64,000 bases of DNA from Spirochaetota bacterium (lineage in GTDB: Bacteria; Spirochaetota; Brevinematia; DTOW01), in the NCBI GenBank assembly GCA_025061835.1, contig JANXAC010000005.1, positions 10,507-74,506 of the forward strand, in the 5' to 3' direction. Shown piece by piece: positions 1-9,716 of the stretch; the first letter of the stretch is position 1, and each line of letters begins with the position of its first letter. The translations under genes and the position numbers were made by a program. Below the pieces are notes generated by a model. That model was given only the letters and a program-made list of their open reading frames with translations. It did not search any database and was not told where the DNA came from.

Positions 1-45
1 ATTGGTGTTTTGAAAGAGGTAGTTTGGAACATAAATAATGTTTCT

Positions 46-1944
46 ATGAAAGCATCACTACTGGAGTCTCTTCTTAATGATTTGGATCAAGAACAGAAGG
101 AAGCGGTAACAACAACAGAAGGTCCTCTACTTGTTATAGCAGGTCCCGGTTCTGGTAAGACTAGAGTTATCACCTATCGTTTCTCTTACATAGTCTTGAC
201 AGGTAAGGCTCTACCTAGCGAGATACTGTGTGTTACATTTACAAACAAGGCAGCGGGGGAGATGAAAAGTAGAATAGTTAGTCTCACGAGTTCTAAATTT
301 ACTTCAAACTGGTGGATAAAAACATTTCACTCTCTAGGTCTTTCTATTGTGAAGGAGAATTATCAGAAGTTAGGTTTAAAAGAGAATTTCATAGTATATG
401 ACAGTGATGATCAGATGAGGCTTCTGAAATCAATACTCAAGAAGGTTTCTTTCAATGAATTGTCACCCGAGAAAGTTCTTGATATTATCAATGAAATAAG
501 GTATGGTTATAATCCGTCAAACTTCTTTGGTGATAGTATAAAGGAACTTGCGAATATGTATGAAGGGGAACTCAGAAAGAATAATGCTGTTGATTTTACT
601 GATCTGATAGTATTACCTTACAAACTACTAAAGAAGGATGAAGAAGTTAGAGAAATGTATAAAAACAGATGGAAGTATTTGATGATTGATGAATTTCAAG
701 ACACTGATCCTATCCAATATGAGTTTATAAAACTTATACTTAACGAGCATGAGAATATATGTGTTGTTGGTGATGATGACCAGTCTATTTATGGCTGGCG
801 TGGTGCTAGCGTTGAGAACATAAGAAACTTTGATAAAGATTTCAAAAATTGCAAAGTTGTTATACTTAAGACAAACTATAGATCAACGGACGAAATAATA
901 TCACTTTCTAATTATGTTGCATCAAACATGATGTATAGAAGGAAAGAGAAGGTAATAAGAGGCATAGGTAGAAGTAGTAGTATTCCTGTATTCATAGAAA
1001 CCTATGATCAAGCAAGAGAATCAAGGATTGTTATGGATGAAATAGAAGACCTTGTCTCTAACGGGCACAATTATAATGACATTGCTATACTCTACCGTGC
1101 GAATTATTTGTCAAGGATACTTGAAGAAGATCTTGTTAAGAGGAATATACCATACAGAATTTACTCTGGTGTCAGTTTCTATGAGAGGATTGAGATAAAG
1201 GATATCCTAGCATACCTTAAATTTGCTATAAACCATAAAGATTATGTTAGTTTCTCAAGGATAGTAAATGTTCCTAGAAGAGGGGTAGGTGAGGTTACTG
1301 TCAATAAGATTATTGATTACTCAATCAAGAATGGTAAAGATTTGCTTCAAAGTATTGAAGAGATGATAGATGGAGGTGATATAAAACAGGATTTAAGAGG
1401 TTTTGTGAGTTCAATAAGATCATTGAAAGATGATAGTTTGAGTGTATCAGAGAGAGTTTCAAACTTGATAAGTGATATAGAGTATTACAAATATCTTCAG
1501 CAGACTTATGAAAACTACGATGAGAGGGTAGAAAATGTTCAAGAACTTTTGAGGTCAATAATGGACTTTGAGGACAGTGGGGGTAAAACCTTGGAAGAGT
1601 TTATAAATAGTGCGACTTTGATGACAAATTCTGATGAAGTTGATGAAAAAGAGAATTGTGTATCTCTCATGACACTACATGTTTCCAAAGGTCTTGAGTT
1701 TCCGGTGGTTTTTATATTCGGTGCTATAGATGGGATTCTACCACACTTCAAGAATACACATAATCTTTCACTTCTAGACGAGGAGAGAAGGCTTTTTTAT
1801 GTCGGCGTAACGAGAGCAAAATCAAAGTTATATATAACTTCAAGCAGATACATAAGAGTTGGTAGTATGAAACACTCCGTTGTTTCAGTCTCAAGGTTTA
1901 TTGATGAACTACCTAGTGATGTGATAAGGATAAGGAGATATTAG
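46..1944 (+). CDS. uvrD: UvrD/PcrA/Rep-type ATP-dependent DNA helicase
   Basis: This is a superfamily 1A 3'-5' DNA helicase that unwinds DNA in repair or stalled-fork processing. Walker A (GPGSGKT) lies near residue 33. Walker B with DEFQDTD lies near 215, the QSIYGWRGA motif near 250, and the C-terminal TLHVSKGLEFPVV and YVGVTRAKSKLY motifs near 550 and 590. All core helicase motifs are present. At about 632 residues it is shorter than typical PcrA or UvrD (about 720) because the distal C-terminal tail is missing, so it resembles Rep in size. The ATG at 46 is the preferred start; an in-frame TTG at 10 would add 12 residues. No gene lies upstream within the window, so operon context is unknown. 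Whether it is UvrD, PcrA or Rep in function cannot be decided from sequence. Confidence 0.93.
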   Translation: MKASLLESLLNDLDQEQKEAVTTTEGPLLVIAGPGSGKTRVITYRFSYIVLTGKALPSEILCVTFTNKAAGEMKSRIVSLTSSKFTSNWWIKTFHSLGLSIVKENYQKLGLKENFIVYDSDDQMRLLKSILKKVSFNELSPEKVLDIINEIRYGYNPSNFFGDSIKELANMYEGELRKNNAVDFTDLIVLPYKLLKKDEEVREMYKNRWKYLMIDEFQDTDPIQYEFIKLILNEHENICVVGDDDQSIYGWRGASVENIRNFDKDFKNCKVVILKTNYRSTDEIISLSNYVASNMMYRRKEKVIRGIGRSSSIPVFIETYDQARESRIVMDEIEDLVSNGHNYNDIAILYRANYLSRILEEDLVKRNIPYRIYSGVSFYERIEIKDILAYLKFAINHKDYVSFSRIVNVPRRGVGEVTVNKIIDYSIKNGKDLLQSIEEMIDGGDIKQDLRGFVSSIRSLKDDSLSVSERVSNLISDIEYYKYLQQTYENYDERVENVQELLRSIMDFEDSGGKTLEEFINSATLMTNSDEVDEKENCVSLMTLHVSKGLEFPVVFIFGAIDGILPHFKNTHNLSLLDEERRLFYVGVTRAKSKLYITSSRYIRVGSMKHSVVSVSRFIDELPSDVIRIRRY

Positions 1945-2257
1945 AACTACACTTATTAAGTAATTTAGTAAAGATTTTTGTGTCAAGAGTTTGTGAAATT
2001 TCGGTTTTCAAAGAGTCTTAAAGACTTTCTGAAAACTTTAAAATGTTTCAAATAGGTGTGATCACTTTATCTGATATGGATGTATAATTTGCTTTAACAA
2101 ATATGTAGCGTTTAGGTTTTGTAGTGAGTAGTTATGTTCAAGTGAAGATAGATACTCTTCTTTAATCTCAAATTCTGTAACTCATCAATTGGTATCTGTT
2201 CTATTTGAAAATCTAGGTCTGTTATGTATATATTATAGTCGTTATTCAGGAGGAATT
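1945..2257. other. Intergenic region upstream of plsX
   Basis: This stretch of about 310 bases separates the helicase from plsX. I see no credible gene, tRNA or long repeat. It is AT-rich, with a small inverted repeat (AGTC-TTAAA-GACT) near 2016-2028. The strong Shine-Dalgarno AGGAGG at 2248-2253 belongs to plsX. An in-frame TTG at 2189 would lengthen plsX, but the added residues do not look like PlsX. Confidence 0.6.
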
Positions 2258-3271
2258 ATGCCGTCGGTAGCAGTTGATGTTATGGGAACGGAGAAGGGAA
2301 TAGGTGAAGCGGTGAAAGGATGCTTAAAGGCTAGTCTTAGTAAGGATATAAATGTTGTGATGGTTGGTAAGGAGGACTTAATAAAAGAAGAATTAAAGAA
2401 ATATCCGAAGAGAGTTTTGAAGAAAGCAAAGTTTGATATAGTTAATGCTACCGAAGTGATTGATATGACGGATGAACCTTTTAGCGCTAGTAGAAGGAAG
2501 AAGGATTCTTCAATAATGGTTGCTTTGTCCTTGCTTAAGGACAATAAAGTTGATGCTTTCTTCTCTCCTGGCAACACTGGTGCGGTTGTTGTGAGTTCTG
2601 TTTTGAAACTTGGTAGGATTGATGGTGTCTCAAAGCCTGCTCTAGCAACTGTTATACCTTCAATGTATGGTTTTAGAGTATTACTTGATGTGGGTGCTAG
2701 CGTAGAACTTGAACCTAGGGATTATTTCATTTTTGGGGTAATGGGAAAGGTATTTGTTGAAAACGTCCTTAGAACTTTTAGCCCTAAAGTAGGCTTACTC
2801 AACATAGGTGAAGAAGATTACAAGGGAACAGAAGTTGTTAGAAAAGCGAGAGAGCTAATGTCTGAAAAGCTTGGTAAAGATTTCATAGGTAATGTTGAGG
2901 GTAATGATATATTCCTTGGAGATGTTGATGTAATTGTAACGGATGGTTTCACTGGAAATATCGTTCTTAAATCTTCGGAAGGCGCAAGTAAAGCATTGTC
3001 AAAACTTATGAAACAGGAGATAATGTCAAAGTGGTATGGTTTCATACTTGGTGCTTTGATGAAGTTAGCACTTAAGAAGTTTAGAAAGAAGACTGATGCA
3101 AGTGAATATGGTGCTGCTGCTTTACTCGGAGTTAATGGTAATGTTTTCATAGGTCACGGTGCTTCAAACGCAAAAAGTATAAAGAGTGGCATATTTTACT
3201 CTGCAAGCACTTCAAAATTAAACCTTCAGGAAAAGATTCAGAAAATTATAAGTGAGGCTGGAGAAGTATAA
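2258..3271 (+). CDS. plsX: Phosphate acyltransferase PlsX
   Basis: PlsX converts acyl-ACP to acyl-phosphate, the donor for PlsY in phosphatidic acid synthesis at the inner membrane face. The N-terminal VAVDVMGTEKG matches the family's DAMGGD-type start. SPGNTGA near residue 105 and the VTDGFTGNIVLKSSEG segment near 225 are characteristic. The length of 337 residues is normal. The ATG at 2258 follows AGGAGG by four bases, so this start is preferred over the upstream TTG. Usually plsX sits with rpmF and fabH; here those partners are absent and it is followed after two bases by an envelope protein gene, with which it is probably cotranscribed. Confidence 0.93.
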   Translation: MPSVAVDVMGTEKGIGEAVKGCLKASLSKDINVVMVGKEDLIKEELKKYPKRVLKKAKFDIVNATEVIDMTDEPFSASRRKKDSSIMVALSLLKDNKVDAFFSPGNTGAVVVSSVLKLGRIDGVSKPALATVIPSMYGFRVLLDVGASVELEPRDYFIFGVMGKVFVENVLRTFSPKVGLLNIGEEDYKGTEVVRKARELMSEKLGKDFIGNVEGNDIFLGDVDVIVTDGFTGNIVLKSSEGASKALSKLMKQEIMSKWYGFILGALMKLALKKFRKKTDASEYGAAALLGVNGNVFIGHGASNAKSIKSGIFYSASTSKLNLQEKIQKIISEAGEV

Positions 3272-3273
3272 GG

Positions 3274-4068
3274 ATGTTGTTTAGACTTATCATAATAAAC
3301 TTATTCATTCTATCTGGGTTTTTTTCACTTGCAGAGGAAGTGAAGGGAAGTAAAAAGATAGTCATAGAAGAATCCGTTGTGAGTTTCAAGCCAACCTATA
3401 CCTACGAGTATTCAGTAGGGCCAAACCAAACTCCATACACACTCTCAAGAGGTATGTTCAAGATAGACTTTATCGTGTATTCACAGGGTAGTGTCCTACT
3501 AAAACTTTATGTTGGGCTCTGGGAATTTCTAACTGTTGGAATTGTTGAGGATATTCAAGGTATCATAGGAAACTCTCCTATTACGATGAATATACCTCTC
3601 GCTTCTATGAAACTGAATATAATAAATGAGATGAATTCTTTCTCCTTATCGGTTGCGATTGATAGTTTCTCTTACGGTCTTCCTGGTAGGGCGTTTTCAC
3701 CTGATTATTATAGCAAAACGCTTTATGGAGTTCATCTACCGATGTCCATAAGATACAAGTCGGTTTTTAATAGTTATTCAGATTTGGTCTTCGGTGCCAA
3801 ATTCCCCATACTACCAGTAGGCGATGTGAATGTGATAAATACCGCTCTGTTCTTATCCACTTATGTAAAGTTTTCAGAAGTATTCACAATATCTTTTGGA
3901 GTTGATAATCTCTTCCTTTCATCCGAAAGGATCACAAATTCATCAGTTTTCTCGGAATTCAAGTTCTCTCCAACAAGGTCATTAGGTCTTTCGTTAATAC
4001 TAAACTATTCATTCCTACCATCCTTTGAAAGAATTATAAAGATTGAATACATCGGTAACTTGTTTTAA
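3274..4068 (+). CDS. Putative secreted outer-membrane beta-barrel-like protein
   Basis: I do not recognise a family. The 264-residue product begins with a hydrophobic signal-like segment ending near residue 20 (FFSLAEEV), implying export. The rest alternates polar and hydrophobic residues with many aromatic residues. It ends in a hydrophobic/aromatic run with a C-terminal Phe, as in outer-membrane barrels whose last strand ends in an aromatic residue. The gene starts two bases after plsX with GGAGAAG ahead of the ATG, so it is likely cotranscribed. A role as a small porin or barrel is inferred from composition only. Confidence 0.6.
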   Translation: MLFRLIIINLFILSGFFSLAEEVKGSKKIVIEESVVSFKPTYTYEYSVGPNQTPYTLSRGMFKIDFIVYSQGSVLLKLYVGLWEFLTVGIVEDIQGIIGNSPITMNIPLASMKLNIINEMNSFSLSVAIDSFSYGLPGRAFSPDYYSKTLYGVHLPMSIRYKSVFNSYSDLVFGAKFPILPVGDVNVINTALFLSTYVKFSEVFTISFGVDNLFLSSERITNSSVFSEFKFSPTRSLGLSLILNYSFLPSFERIIKIEYIGNLF

Positions 4069-4422
4069 CAACGAGTAGCAATATTTAGGTAATCAAAACC
4101 ATATATTCATTGTCCTTTATCCTTGGGGTCTAAATTGATAGGAATAGGTTTGTTTTTGATATTTTAGGTCTAGCGATACAGTACCATGAAACTCATTACT
4201 GTAATTGCACCGTTTATCACTTTTCTAATAGTCGTAAGGATTTTCTGAAGGATTTTTTGAAAATTTTAGGCTTACTGAAGAGTTTAGGATAATTTATACG
4301 GTCTAACTAATTACTTGGAGTGGAACAGATCTTACTAATTCCTATAATAAATATAGGGTTTTATCTGAATATTGTTAGGTTTGGGTATGATGTTTCATTC
4401 TTAATAGCAAGAGGTTGGAGAT
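4069..4422. other. Intergenic region upstream of hypC
   Basis: This gap of about 350 bases precedes the hyp operon. I find no gene or RNA. A TATAAT at 4343-4348 could be the -10 box of a hyp promoter, but the sequence 16-18 bases upstream is a poor -35 and no sigma-54-like site is seen. The hypC Shine-Dalgarno (AGAGGTTGGAG) lies at its right end. Confidence 0.5.
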
Positions 4423-4674
4423 ATGTGTTTAGGTGTGCCTGGTAAAGTTGTTGAGATAAGGTATGATTCAAGTCCGTTGGTGGGGAAGGTGGATTTTGGT
4501 GGTGTTAAGAAAGATGTTTGTTTGGAGTATGTGCCTGATGTTAAGATAGGTGATTATGTTATAGTTCATGTAGGTTTTGCAATAAGCAGACTGAACGAGG
4601 ACGAGGCTATGAGTGTCTTCAAGTATCTTGATGAGATGGGAAAGGTTTCAGAACAATTAGGAGAGAATGTATGA
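4423..4674 (+). CDS. hypC: [NiFe] hydrogenase maturation chaperone HypC
   Basis: HypC is a small chaperone that, with HypD, carries the Fe(CN)2CO unit and delivers it to the hydrogenase large subunit. The N-terminus MCLGVPGKV contains the essential Cys2 exposed after Met removal and is diagnostic. Its 83 residues fit the family. It is first in a hypC-hypD-hypE-hypA run and overlaps hypD by four bases (ATGA), indicating translational coupling. No hydrogenase structural genes are in the window, so the target enzyme is unknown. Confidence 0.96.
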   Translation: MCLGVPGKVVEIRYDSSPLVGKVDFGGVKKDVCLEYVPDVKIGDYVIVHVGFAISRLNEDEAMSVFKYLDEMGKVSEQLGENV

Positions 4675-5762
4675 AGTATGTTGATGAATACAGAAATTCT
4701 GATATTGCGAAAAAATACATAGATGAGATTTGGAAGATTACGAAGGGACATTGGATGATAATGGAAGTTTGTGGGGGACAGACGCATACTATAATAAGGT
4801 TTAACATTGATGAAGTTTTACCTAAAAACATTACATTCATTCATGGGCCGGGTTGTCCTGTTTGTGTTACGCCTATTGAGATTATTGACAAAGCGATAGC
4901 GATAGCGTCAATGAAGGATGTTATATTCTGTTCATTTGGGGATATGTTGAGAGTTCCGGGGTCAAATAAAGATCTGTTTGCAGTGAGGGAGGAAGGAGGA
5001 GATGTAAGGGTTGTTTATTCTCCAATTGATGCTCTGAAGATTGCTATAAACAATCCTGACAAGGAGGTTGTATTTTTTGGAGTTGGTTTTGAGACTACTG
5101 CCCCAGCAAATGCTATGGCTATATATCAAGCGAAGAAGATGGGTGTGAAGAACTTTTCTGTGCTTGTATCTCATGTTTTGGTTCCACCTGCTATTGAGTC
5201 TATACTCAAATCTCCAAATAATAGGGTAAATGGTTTTCTTGCTGCTGGGCATGTTTGCACTGTAATGGGATACACTGAATATGAACCGATAGCGAAGAAG
5301 TATAAGGTTCCTATTGTTGTAACTGGTTTTGAACCTCTTGATATACTACAGGGTGTTTTGATGGTGGTTAAACAACTTGAAGAAGGTAGGTATGAAGTTG
5401 AGAATCAATACACTAGGTCTGTTAGGAGAGAGGGTAATATATACGCTCAAAACATCATAAAAGAGGTTTTTGAGGTTGTTGACAGAACCTGGAGGGGTAT
5501 AGGTGGTATTTCAAGTAGTGGGCTTGGAATAAAGAAGAACTATGAAGAATACGATGCGAATAAGAAGTTCAATCTAGATCATATTCAATCTTCAGAGCCG
5601 GAGGAGTGTATAAGTGGATTGGTTCTACAGGGTGTTAAGAAGCCTTACGAGTGCAAAGCCTTTGGAACACTATGTACTCCTGAACATCCTCTTGGTGCTC
5701 CTATGGTTTCATCGGAAGGTGCTTGTGCTGCTTATTATAACTACAAATTAAATAAGGTGTAG
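4671..5762 (+). CDS. hypD: Hydrogenase Fe-cofactor assembly protein HypD
   Basis: HypD is the [4Fe-4S] scaffold on which the Fe(CN)2CO group of [NiFe] hydrogenases is assembled with HypC and HypE. The conserved Cys motif [10 protein letters not shown] is near residue 62, [12 protein letters not shown] near 85, GFETTAP near 140, and C-terminal cysteines of the Fe-S site near 325-355 ([20 protein letters not shown]). The length of 363 residues is normal. It overlaps hypC by four bases and is followed by hypE after four bases, giving a tight operon. Confidence 0.97.
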   Translation: MKYVDEYRNSDIAKKYIDEIWKITKGHWMIMEVCGGQTHTIIRFNIDEVLPKNITFIHGPGCPVCVTPIEIIDKAIAIASMKDVIFCSFGDMLRVPGSNKDLFAVREEGGDVRVVYSPIDALKIAINNPDKEVVFFGVGFETTAPANAMAIYQAKKMGVKNFSVLVSHVLVPPAIESILKSPNNRVNGFLAAGHVCTVMGYTEYEPIAKKYKVPIVVTGFEPLDILQGVLMVVKQLEEGRYEVENQYTRSVRREGNIYAQNIIKEVFEVVDRTWRGIGGISSSGLGIKKNYEEYDANKKFNLDHIQSSEPEECISGLVLQGVKKPYECKAFGTLCTPEHPLGAPMVSSEGACAAYYNYKLNKV

Positions 5763-5766
5763 TCTT

Positions 5767-6807
5767 ATGAACTTTGATTGCCCTTCTCCAACAAATACTC
5801 AAAGCAATGAGAGGATAAGGATGGCTCACGGGGGTGGTGGAAGGTTGATGAATAATCTCATAGAGAGAGTCTTTAAGCCTATTTTATCAAACGAGTATCT
5901 TGATGAATTGCACGATGGAGCAATATTACAACTTCCTTCACAGAAGATAGCATTTTCAACCGACTCTTTTGTTATAAGTCCTTTATTCTTTCCAGGAGGA
6001 GACATAGGTAAGTTGGCTGTTAATGGAACTGTAAATGACCTTGCTATGTGTGGTGCTAGACCTATGTTTCTGTCTTTAGGACTTATAATTGAAGAGGGAT
6101 TTGAGATGGAAAAACTAAATAGAATCCTTCAGTCAGTACATCAGGCATCTCAAAAAGTTGGTGTTAAAGTTGTGACTGGTGATACGAAGGTAGTTAATAA
6201 AGGTAAAGGCGATGGTATATACATAAACACGGCAGGTATAGGGGTGATTGAACATAATTTGAATATATCTCCAAGGAGTGTTAAAGAAGGAGATGTAATT
6301 GTATTGAGTGGTGATATTGGTAGGCATGGTAGTGCGATAATGGCTTTGAGGGAAGGGATAGAACTTGATACAACACTGGAGAGTGATTGTGATGAACTTT
6401 GGACTCCTGTTTCAAATCTACTTTCTGAAGGTATTGAAATACACTGCCTAAGAGACTTGACAAGAGGAGGGCTTGTAAGTGCTTTGAATGAGATATCTAG
6501 GTCATCCGGGTTTGGTATTTACATATATGAGGAGAGTATTCCAGTGGTGGAGGAGGTGAAAGCAATTTGTGAGATACTCGGTCTTGATCCTCTCTATGTT
6601 GCGAATGAAGGTAGATTTATATCAATAGTTCCTGAAAATTATGCTGAAAGAGCAGTTAGTATAATATCTAATACTTCTGGCACAGAGGCAAGGGTTATTG
6701 GAAAAGTTACTTCTGATAACTCTGGCAAGGTAATAATGAAGTCTTTGATAGGTAGTAATCGTCTTCTTGATATGTTAAGTGGAGAACAATTACCAAGAAT
6801 ATGTTAG
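5767..6807 (+). CDS. hypE: Carbamoyl dehydratase HypE
   Basis: HypE dehydrates a carbamoyl group on its C-terminal Cys to a thiocyanate and gives CN to the HypCD iron centre. It is a PurM-like ATP-using enzyme. HGGGGRLMNNLI near residue 21, the GDTKVV segment near 137, and the C-terminal PRIC with the acceptor Cys as the last residue are all present. The length is 346 residues. HypF, which makes the carbamoyl group, is not in the window. The gene is spaced 4 bases from hypD and 10 bases from hypA. Confidence 0.96.
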   Translation: MNFDCPSPTNTQSNERIRMAHGGGGRLMNNLIERVFKPILSNEYLDELHDGAILQLPSQKIAFSTDSFVISPLFFPGGDIGKLAVNGTVNDLAMCGARPMFLSLGLIIEEGFEMEKLNRILQSVHQASQKVGVKVVTGDTKVVNKGKGDGIYINTAGIGVIEHNLNISPRSVKEGDVIVLSGDIGRHGSAIMALREGIELDTTLESDCDELWTPVSNLLSEGIEIHCLRDLTRGGLVSALNEISRSSGFGIYIYEESIPVVEEVKAICEILGLDPLYVANEGRFISIVPENYAERAVSIISNTSGTEARVIGKVTSDNSGKVIMKSLIGSNRLLDMLSGEQLPRIC

Positions 6808-6817
6808 GAGGTAGTTT

Positions 6818-7177
6818 ATGCATGAATCTTTACTTGCTAAAGACACTCTAGAGTTGATACTAAAAGAAGCAAAATCAAACAATGCTGCGAAGGTCCTGAA
6901 AGCTAAGATAACCATATACGACACCGAAGATATAAGTTTAGAGTCATTCAAATTCCATCTTAAGAACTATTCAGAGGGAACTGTTGCCGATGGTATGGAA
7001 GTAGATATAGATTTTATTCAGATCCCCATAGTCTGTAATGACTGTGGAAATATATTTTATGCAGATATTCACAATTACATCTGTGATAGTTGCGGCAGTC
7101 AGAACACTTATGTGTCTGCCGAAGAACGGATAACAGTGGATTATATTGATGTTGATATAGCGGAAGCTAGGCTCTAG
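6818..7177 (+). CDS. hypA: Hydrogenase nickel incorporation protein HypA
   Basis: HypA binds nickel through its N-terminal MHE sequence and carries a structural zinc; it hands Ni to the hydrogenase large subunit, usually with the GTPase HypB. The product starts MHESLLAKD and has two CxxC pairs, CNDC and CDSC, near residues 73 and 90. The length of 119 residues is typical. GGAGG precedes the ATG. The gene is last in the hyp run and ends 14 bases from the convergent pta. The usual partner hypB is not adjacent. Confidence 0.95.
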   Translation: MHESLLAKDTLELILKEAKSNNAAKVLKAKITIYDTEDISLESFKFHLKNYSEGTVADGMEVDIDFIQIPIVCNDCGNIFYADIHNYICDSCGSQNTYVSAEERITVDYIDVDIAEARL

Positions 7178-7191
7178 AAAGATGTAAGATA

Positions 7192-8202
7192 CTATATATG
7201 TGATTTTACTTGAAGCAGTGTCATAAGTGATGTGACATATATATCTTCTGCTGAACAACCTCTTGAGAGGTCGTTTATTGGCTTGTTGAGACCAACTAAT
7301 ACGGGACCGTAAGCTTTCATCTTACCTATTCTCTGTGCTATCTTATAGCCTATGTTACCAGAATCTAGGTTTGGGAATATGAAAGTGTTAGCCTTACCTC
7401 CAACCTCTGAGTCTGGACACTTTATACTAGCAACGGAAGGTGAAATTGCAGCATCAAACTGCATCTCTCCGTCAAACTTGAAGTCAACACCTCTATCCTT
7501 GAGTATCTTAACTGCTTGCCTTACCCTATCTACGGAATTTCCAGAACCGCTACCGAAGGTAGAGTATGATAGTAATGCTACCATAGGTTCTGAGTTTAGG
7601 AAAAACTTTGCAGCACCTGCGGCGTTTATAGTAATATCAGATAACTGTTCTGGAGTTGGATCAACTACAAAGGCACAGTCAGAGAATATAACTCTACCAC
7701 TATCTCCTATACTTTCATCATTTGACACCATAACGAAAAAACTTGATACAGTTTTTATTCCTTTCTTCGGCTGAACAATCCATATCGCCGCTCTTATAAC
7801 ATCAGCAGTTGGGCTCATACTACCTGATACCATTCCATCAGCAAGTCCTTTTCTTACCATCATCGCACCGAAGGCATTAACATCGTTTGAGATGTAGTTG
7901 TGGCAGTCATCTTTTGAAACACCTTTATGTTTTCTGAGTTCAAAGAATTCCTCTGAGAATTCTTCAATGAGTTCGGAGTTCTTCCAGTTGATAATCTCAA
8001 ATTTTGATATATCAATATTGTTTTCTGATGCGATATTGGAAAGTTCGTCTGGATTTCCTAGAAGGATTATCTTCAAGTTGAATTTCTCTCGTGTTAGCAT
8101 ATCTGCCGCTTTGAGAACTCTTTGGTCATAAGCCTCTGGAAAAACTATACTTCCATCCATTCCTTCAAGTTTTGACCTAATTTCATCAACAAAATCAATC
8201 AT
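7192..8202 (-). CDS. pta: Phosphate acetyltransferase
   Basis: This is a phosphotransacetylase that interconverts acetyl-CoA and acetyl-phosphate; with acetate kinase it yields ATP. The sequence shows the PTA_PTB fold. VFPEAYDQRVLKAA lies near residue 20, and MVRKGLADGMVSGSMSPTADVIRAAIW spans the middle in separate conserved blocks. FPNLDSGNIGYKIAQR and GPVLVGLNKPINDLSRGCS lie near the C-terminus. The start at 8202 follows an AGAGGTAG Shine-Dalgarno; an upstream in-frame start at 8280 would add 26 atypical residues. The length is then 336 residues, normal for the short class. No ackA is adjacent. Phosphate butyryltransferase is the main alternative. Confidence 0.93.
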   Translation of the reverse strand: MIDFVDEIRSKLEGMDGSIVFPEAYDQRVLKAADMLTREKFNLKIILLGNPDELSNIASENNIDISKFEIINWKNSELIEEFSEEFFELRKHKGVSKDDCHNYISNDVNAFGAMMVRKGLADGMVSGSMSPTADVIRAAIWIVQPKKGIKTVSSFFVMVSNDESIGDSGRVIFSDCAFVVDPTPEQLSDITINAAGAAKFFLNSEPMVALLSYSTFGSGSGNSVDRVRQAVKILKDRGVDFKFDGEMQFDAAISPSVASIKCPDSEVGGKANTFIFPNLDSGNIGYKIAQRIGKMKAYGPVLVGLNKPINDLSRGCSAEDIYVTSLMTLLQVKSHI

Positions 8203-8363
8203 ACCTTCTACCTCTCTAGGTTTTAAAGAATTATAATCAAAAGAACTACGAACTCTCATTATAACAATCAAGACCAACAATGAATTACAACTTCCTTATA
8301 AGGAGAATCTGCTCCTAGTTGTGAATTTTGTGATCTGTTGATATATTGTTGCTAATCTGTGAA

Positions 8364-8383
8364 TTTTGAAATGGATTTCAAAA
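8364..8383 (+). promoter_or_regulatory. Promoter with perfect palindrome upstream of the FecR-domain gene
   Basis: TTTTGAAAT-GG-ATTTCAAAA is a perfect 9-bp inverted repeat. It overlaps a candidate -35 (TTGAAA at 8366) followed after 18 bases by TAAAAT. The palindrome lies in the divergent gap between pta and the FecR-domain gene, so it could be an operator. No regulator is identified. Confidence 0.45.
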
Positions 8384-8417
8384 CATAATTAAAATATATT
8401 GTAGTGGGAGAAATATA

Positions 8418-9554
8418 ATGATAAAATCTTCTGGTGTTTCTGAGGAAGGAGTAGGATTTTTCCTTCAGAGGAGGATAATAATATTAGGTGTGATTACCAT
8501 ATTGGTTATTGGTCTTATAGTTATAGTTCCTATTCTGATACAGTCTGTGTTTAAAGAAGATACTTCATTAACTACTACGATAGGAGATCCAAGTAAGATA
8601 CAAGTGATGGTATCAGTATCTGTTGGAGATGTGAAAGCATTGAGAGGTAGTGATATTTTTGGTGTTGAAGTTGGAGATGTATTGAGGGGAGGGGATACAA
8701 TAATTACAGGACCTAATTCTGAGTGTGTGATACAGGTTGGGAATGGTGTTGCGTTAAAAATATTAGAAAATACATCTTTGTCAATAGCAGGTGTAATTCA
8801 GAATCAAGATAAGCAAGAGAATATATTTAGTTTAGTTAAAGGCTCTATAGTATCACTAGTTAAGAAGTTGAATAATGAAAACATTAGGATAAGAACCTCA
8901 ACAGGATTAGCGTTGGTGAGAGGGACTAAATTTATGGTATCATCAGATAACGATAAAACCACCTTGATAGTTTCAGATGGAAAAGTTGCTTCAAGTATAA
9001 GGTCAAAAGCTGTTGGAGATATATTTACGGGACTCTCACCAGAGCAAAGAGAAAAATTAGTTCTACTAGAAGGGATATCTGAGGTTGATGTTGAAAGTGG
9101 AAAACAGATTGATGTTAGCAAAGCGGATCAGAATAAAGTTGATGAAAAAGTAAAAAGTTCTTTATCCTCACAAGACTTGTCAAATATTGATAATCTTGTG
9201 TCTGAACTTTCCAAAACTGTTAGTGAAGTTTCAAAAGGTGTAAAGCTAACTACCAAAGATGCTGATAAGAGTAAGTTGGAACTTATCAACAAGTCTGTTT
9301 CTGAAGATATGATAGTAGACCTTGCTAATTCAGTTGAGGTATCATTTATTTTAGATCCAACTGCAGAAGATCTAGCAGTATTTGTGAATGACGTCGCTTT
9401 AAGCAAGGGGGACTCAAAGAGATTTCTTGAGAAAAACAAGACATATACTATAACAATTAAAAGTAGAGATACTATTTTGTACAGGGAAGAGATAAGATTT
9501 AACAAGAAAACCAAGATAATAATTAAGAGAAAAGGAATAAATAAGATAGAATAG
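8418..9554 (+). CDS. FecR-domain membrane protein
   Basis: The 378-residue product has a short cytoplasmic N-terminus, one strong transmembrane segment at about residues 19-42, and an exported region. Residues of about 65-190 match a FecR domain: VSVGDVKALRG, VEVGDVLRGGDTIITGPNSECVIQ in separate strands, and IRTSTGLALVRGTKFMV. The C-terminal third is Ser/Lys/Asp-rich, then ends in a short beta-rich module resembling a PEGA domain. FecR domains often act in surface sensing or assembly. GGGAG precedes the ATG. No sigma-factor gene is adjacent, so classical FecI/FecR signalling is not supported; a structural envelope role is equally possible. Confidence 0.75.
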   Translation: MIKSSGVSEEGVGFFLQRRIIILGVITILVIGLIVIVPILIQSVFKEDTSLTTTIGDPSKIQVMVSVSVGDVKALRGSDIFGVEVGDVLRGGDTIITGPNSECVIQVGNGVALKILENTSLSIAGVIQNQDKQENIFSLVKGSIVSLVKKLNNENIRIRTSTGLALVRGTKFMVSSDNDKTTLIVSDGKVASSIRSKAVGDIFTGLSPEQREKLVLLEGISEVDVESGKQIDVSKADQNKVDEKVKSSLSSQDLSNIDNLVSELSKTVSEVSKGVKLTTKDADKSKLELINKSVSEDMIVDLANSVEVSFILDPTAEDLAVFVNDVALSKGDSKRFLEKNKTYTITIKSRDTILYREEIRFNKKTKIIIKRKGINKIE

Positions 9555-9716
9555 TGTGGAATTAAACTCTAGAGGCTCAACCTATCTTCAACCGTTGTAT
9601 TAACAGTAAGTTGTGAAATAGCAAATAAATTTCTATGTTTCAATCAAGGCTTTTCTCTTCGGTATGCTAAATGTTCTTTGAAAATGCTAAAATAGAAGTT
9701 TAAATTCAAGAAAAAT

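Noticed and set aside
2189-2257. Upstream TTG start for PlsX
   Set aside because: The extra 23 residues are not PlsX-like, and AGGAGG lies right before ATG 2258.
2242-2577. Long antisense frames opposite plsX, fecR, rpoA and others
   Set aside because: They run opposite well-conserved genes, lack ribosome sites and have low-complexity Ser/Leu-rich products; they are shadows.
4069-4422. Sigma-54 site for the hyp operon
   Set aside because: No GG-N10-GC pattern with adequate flanks was found upstream of hypC.
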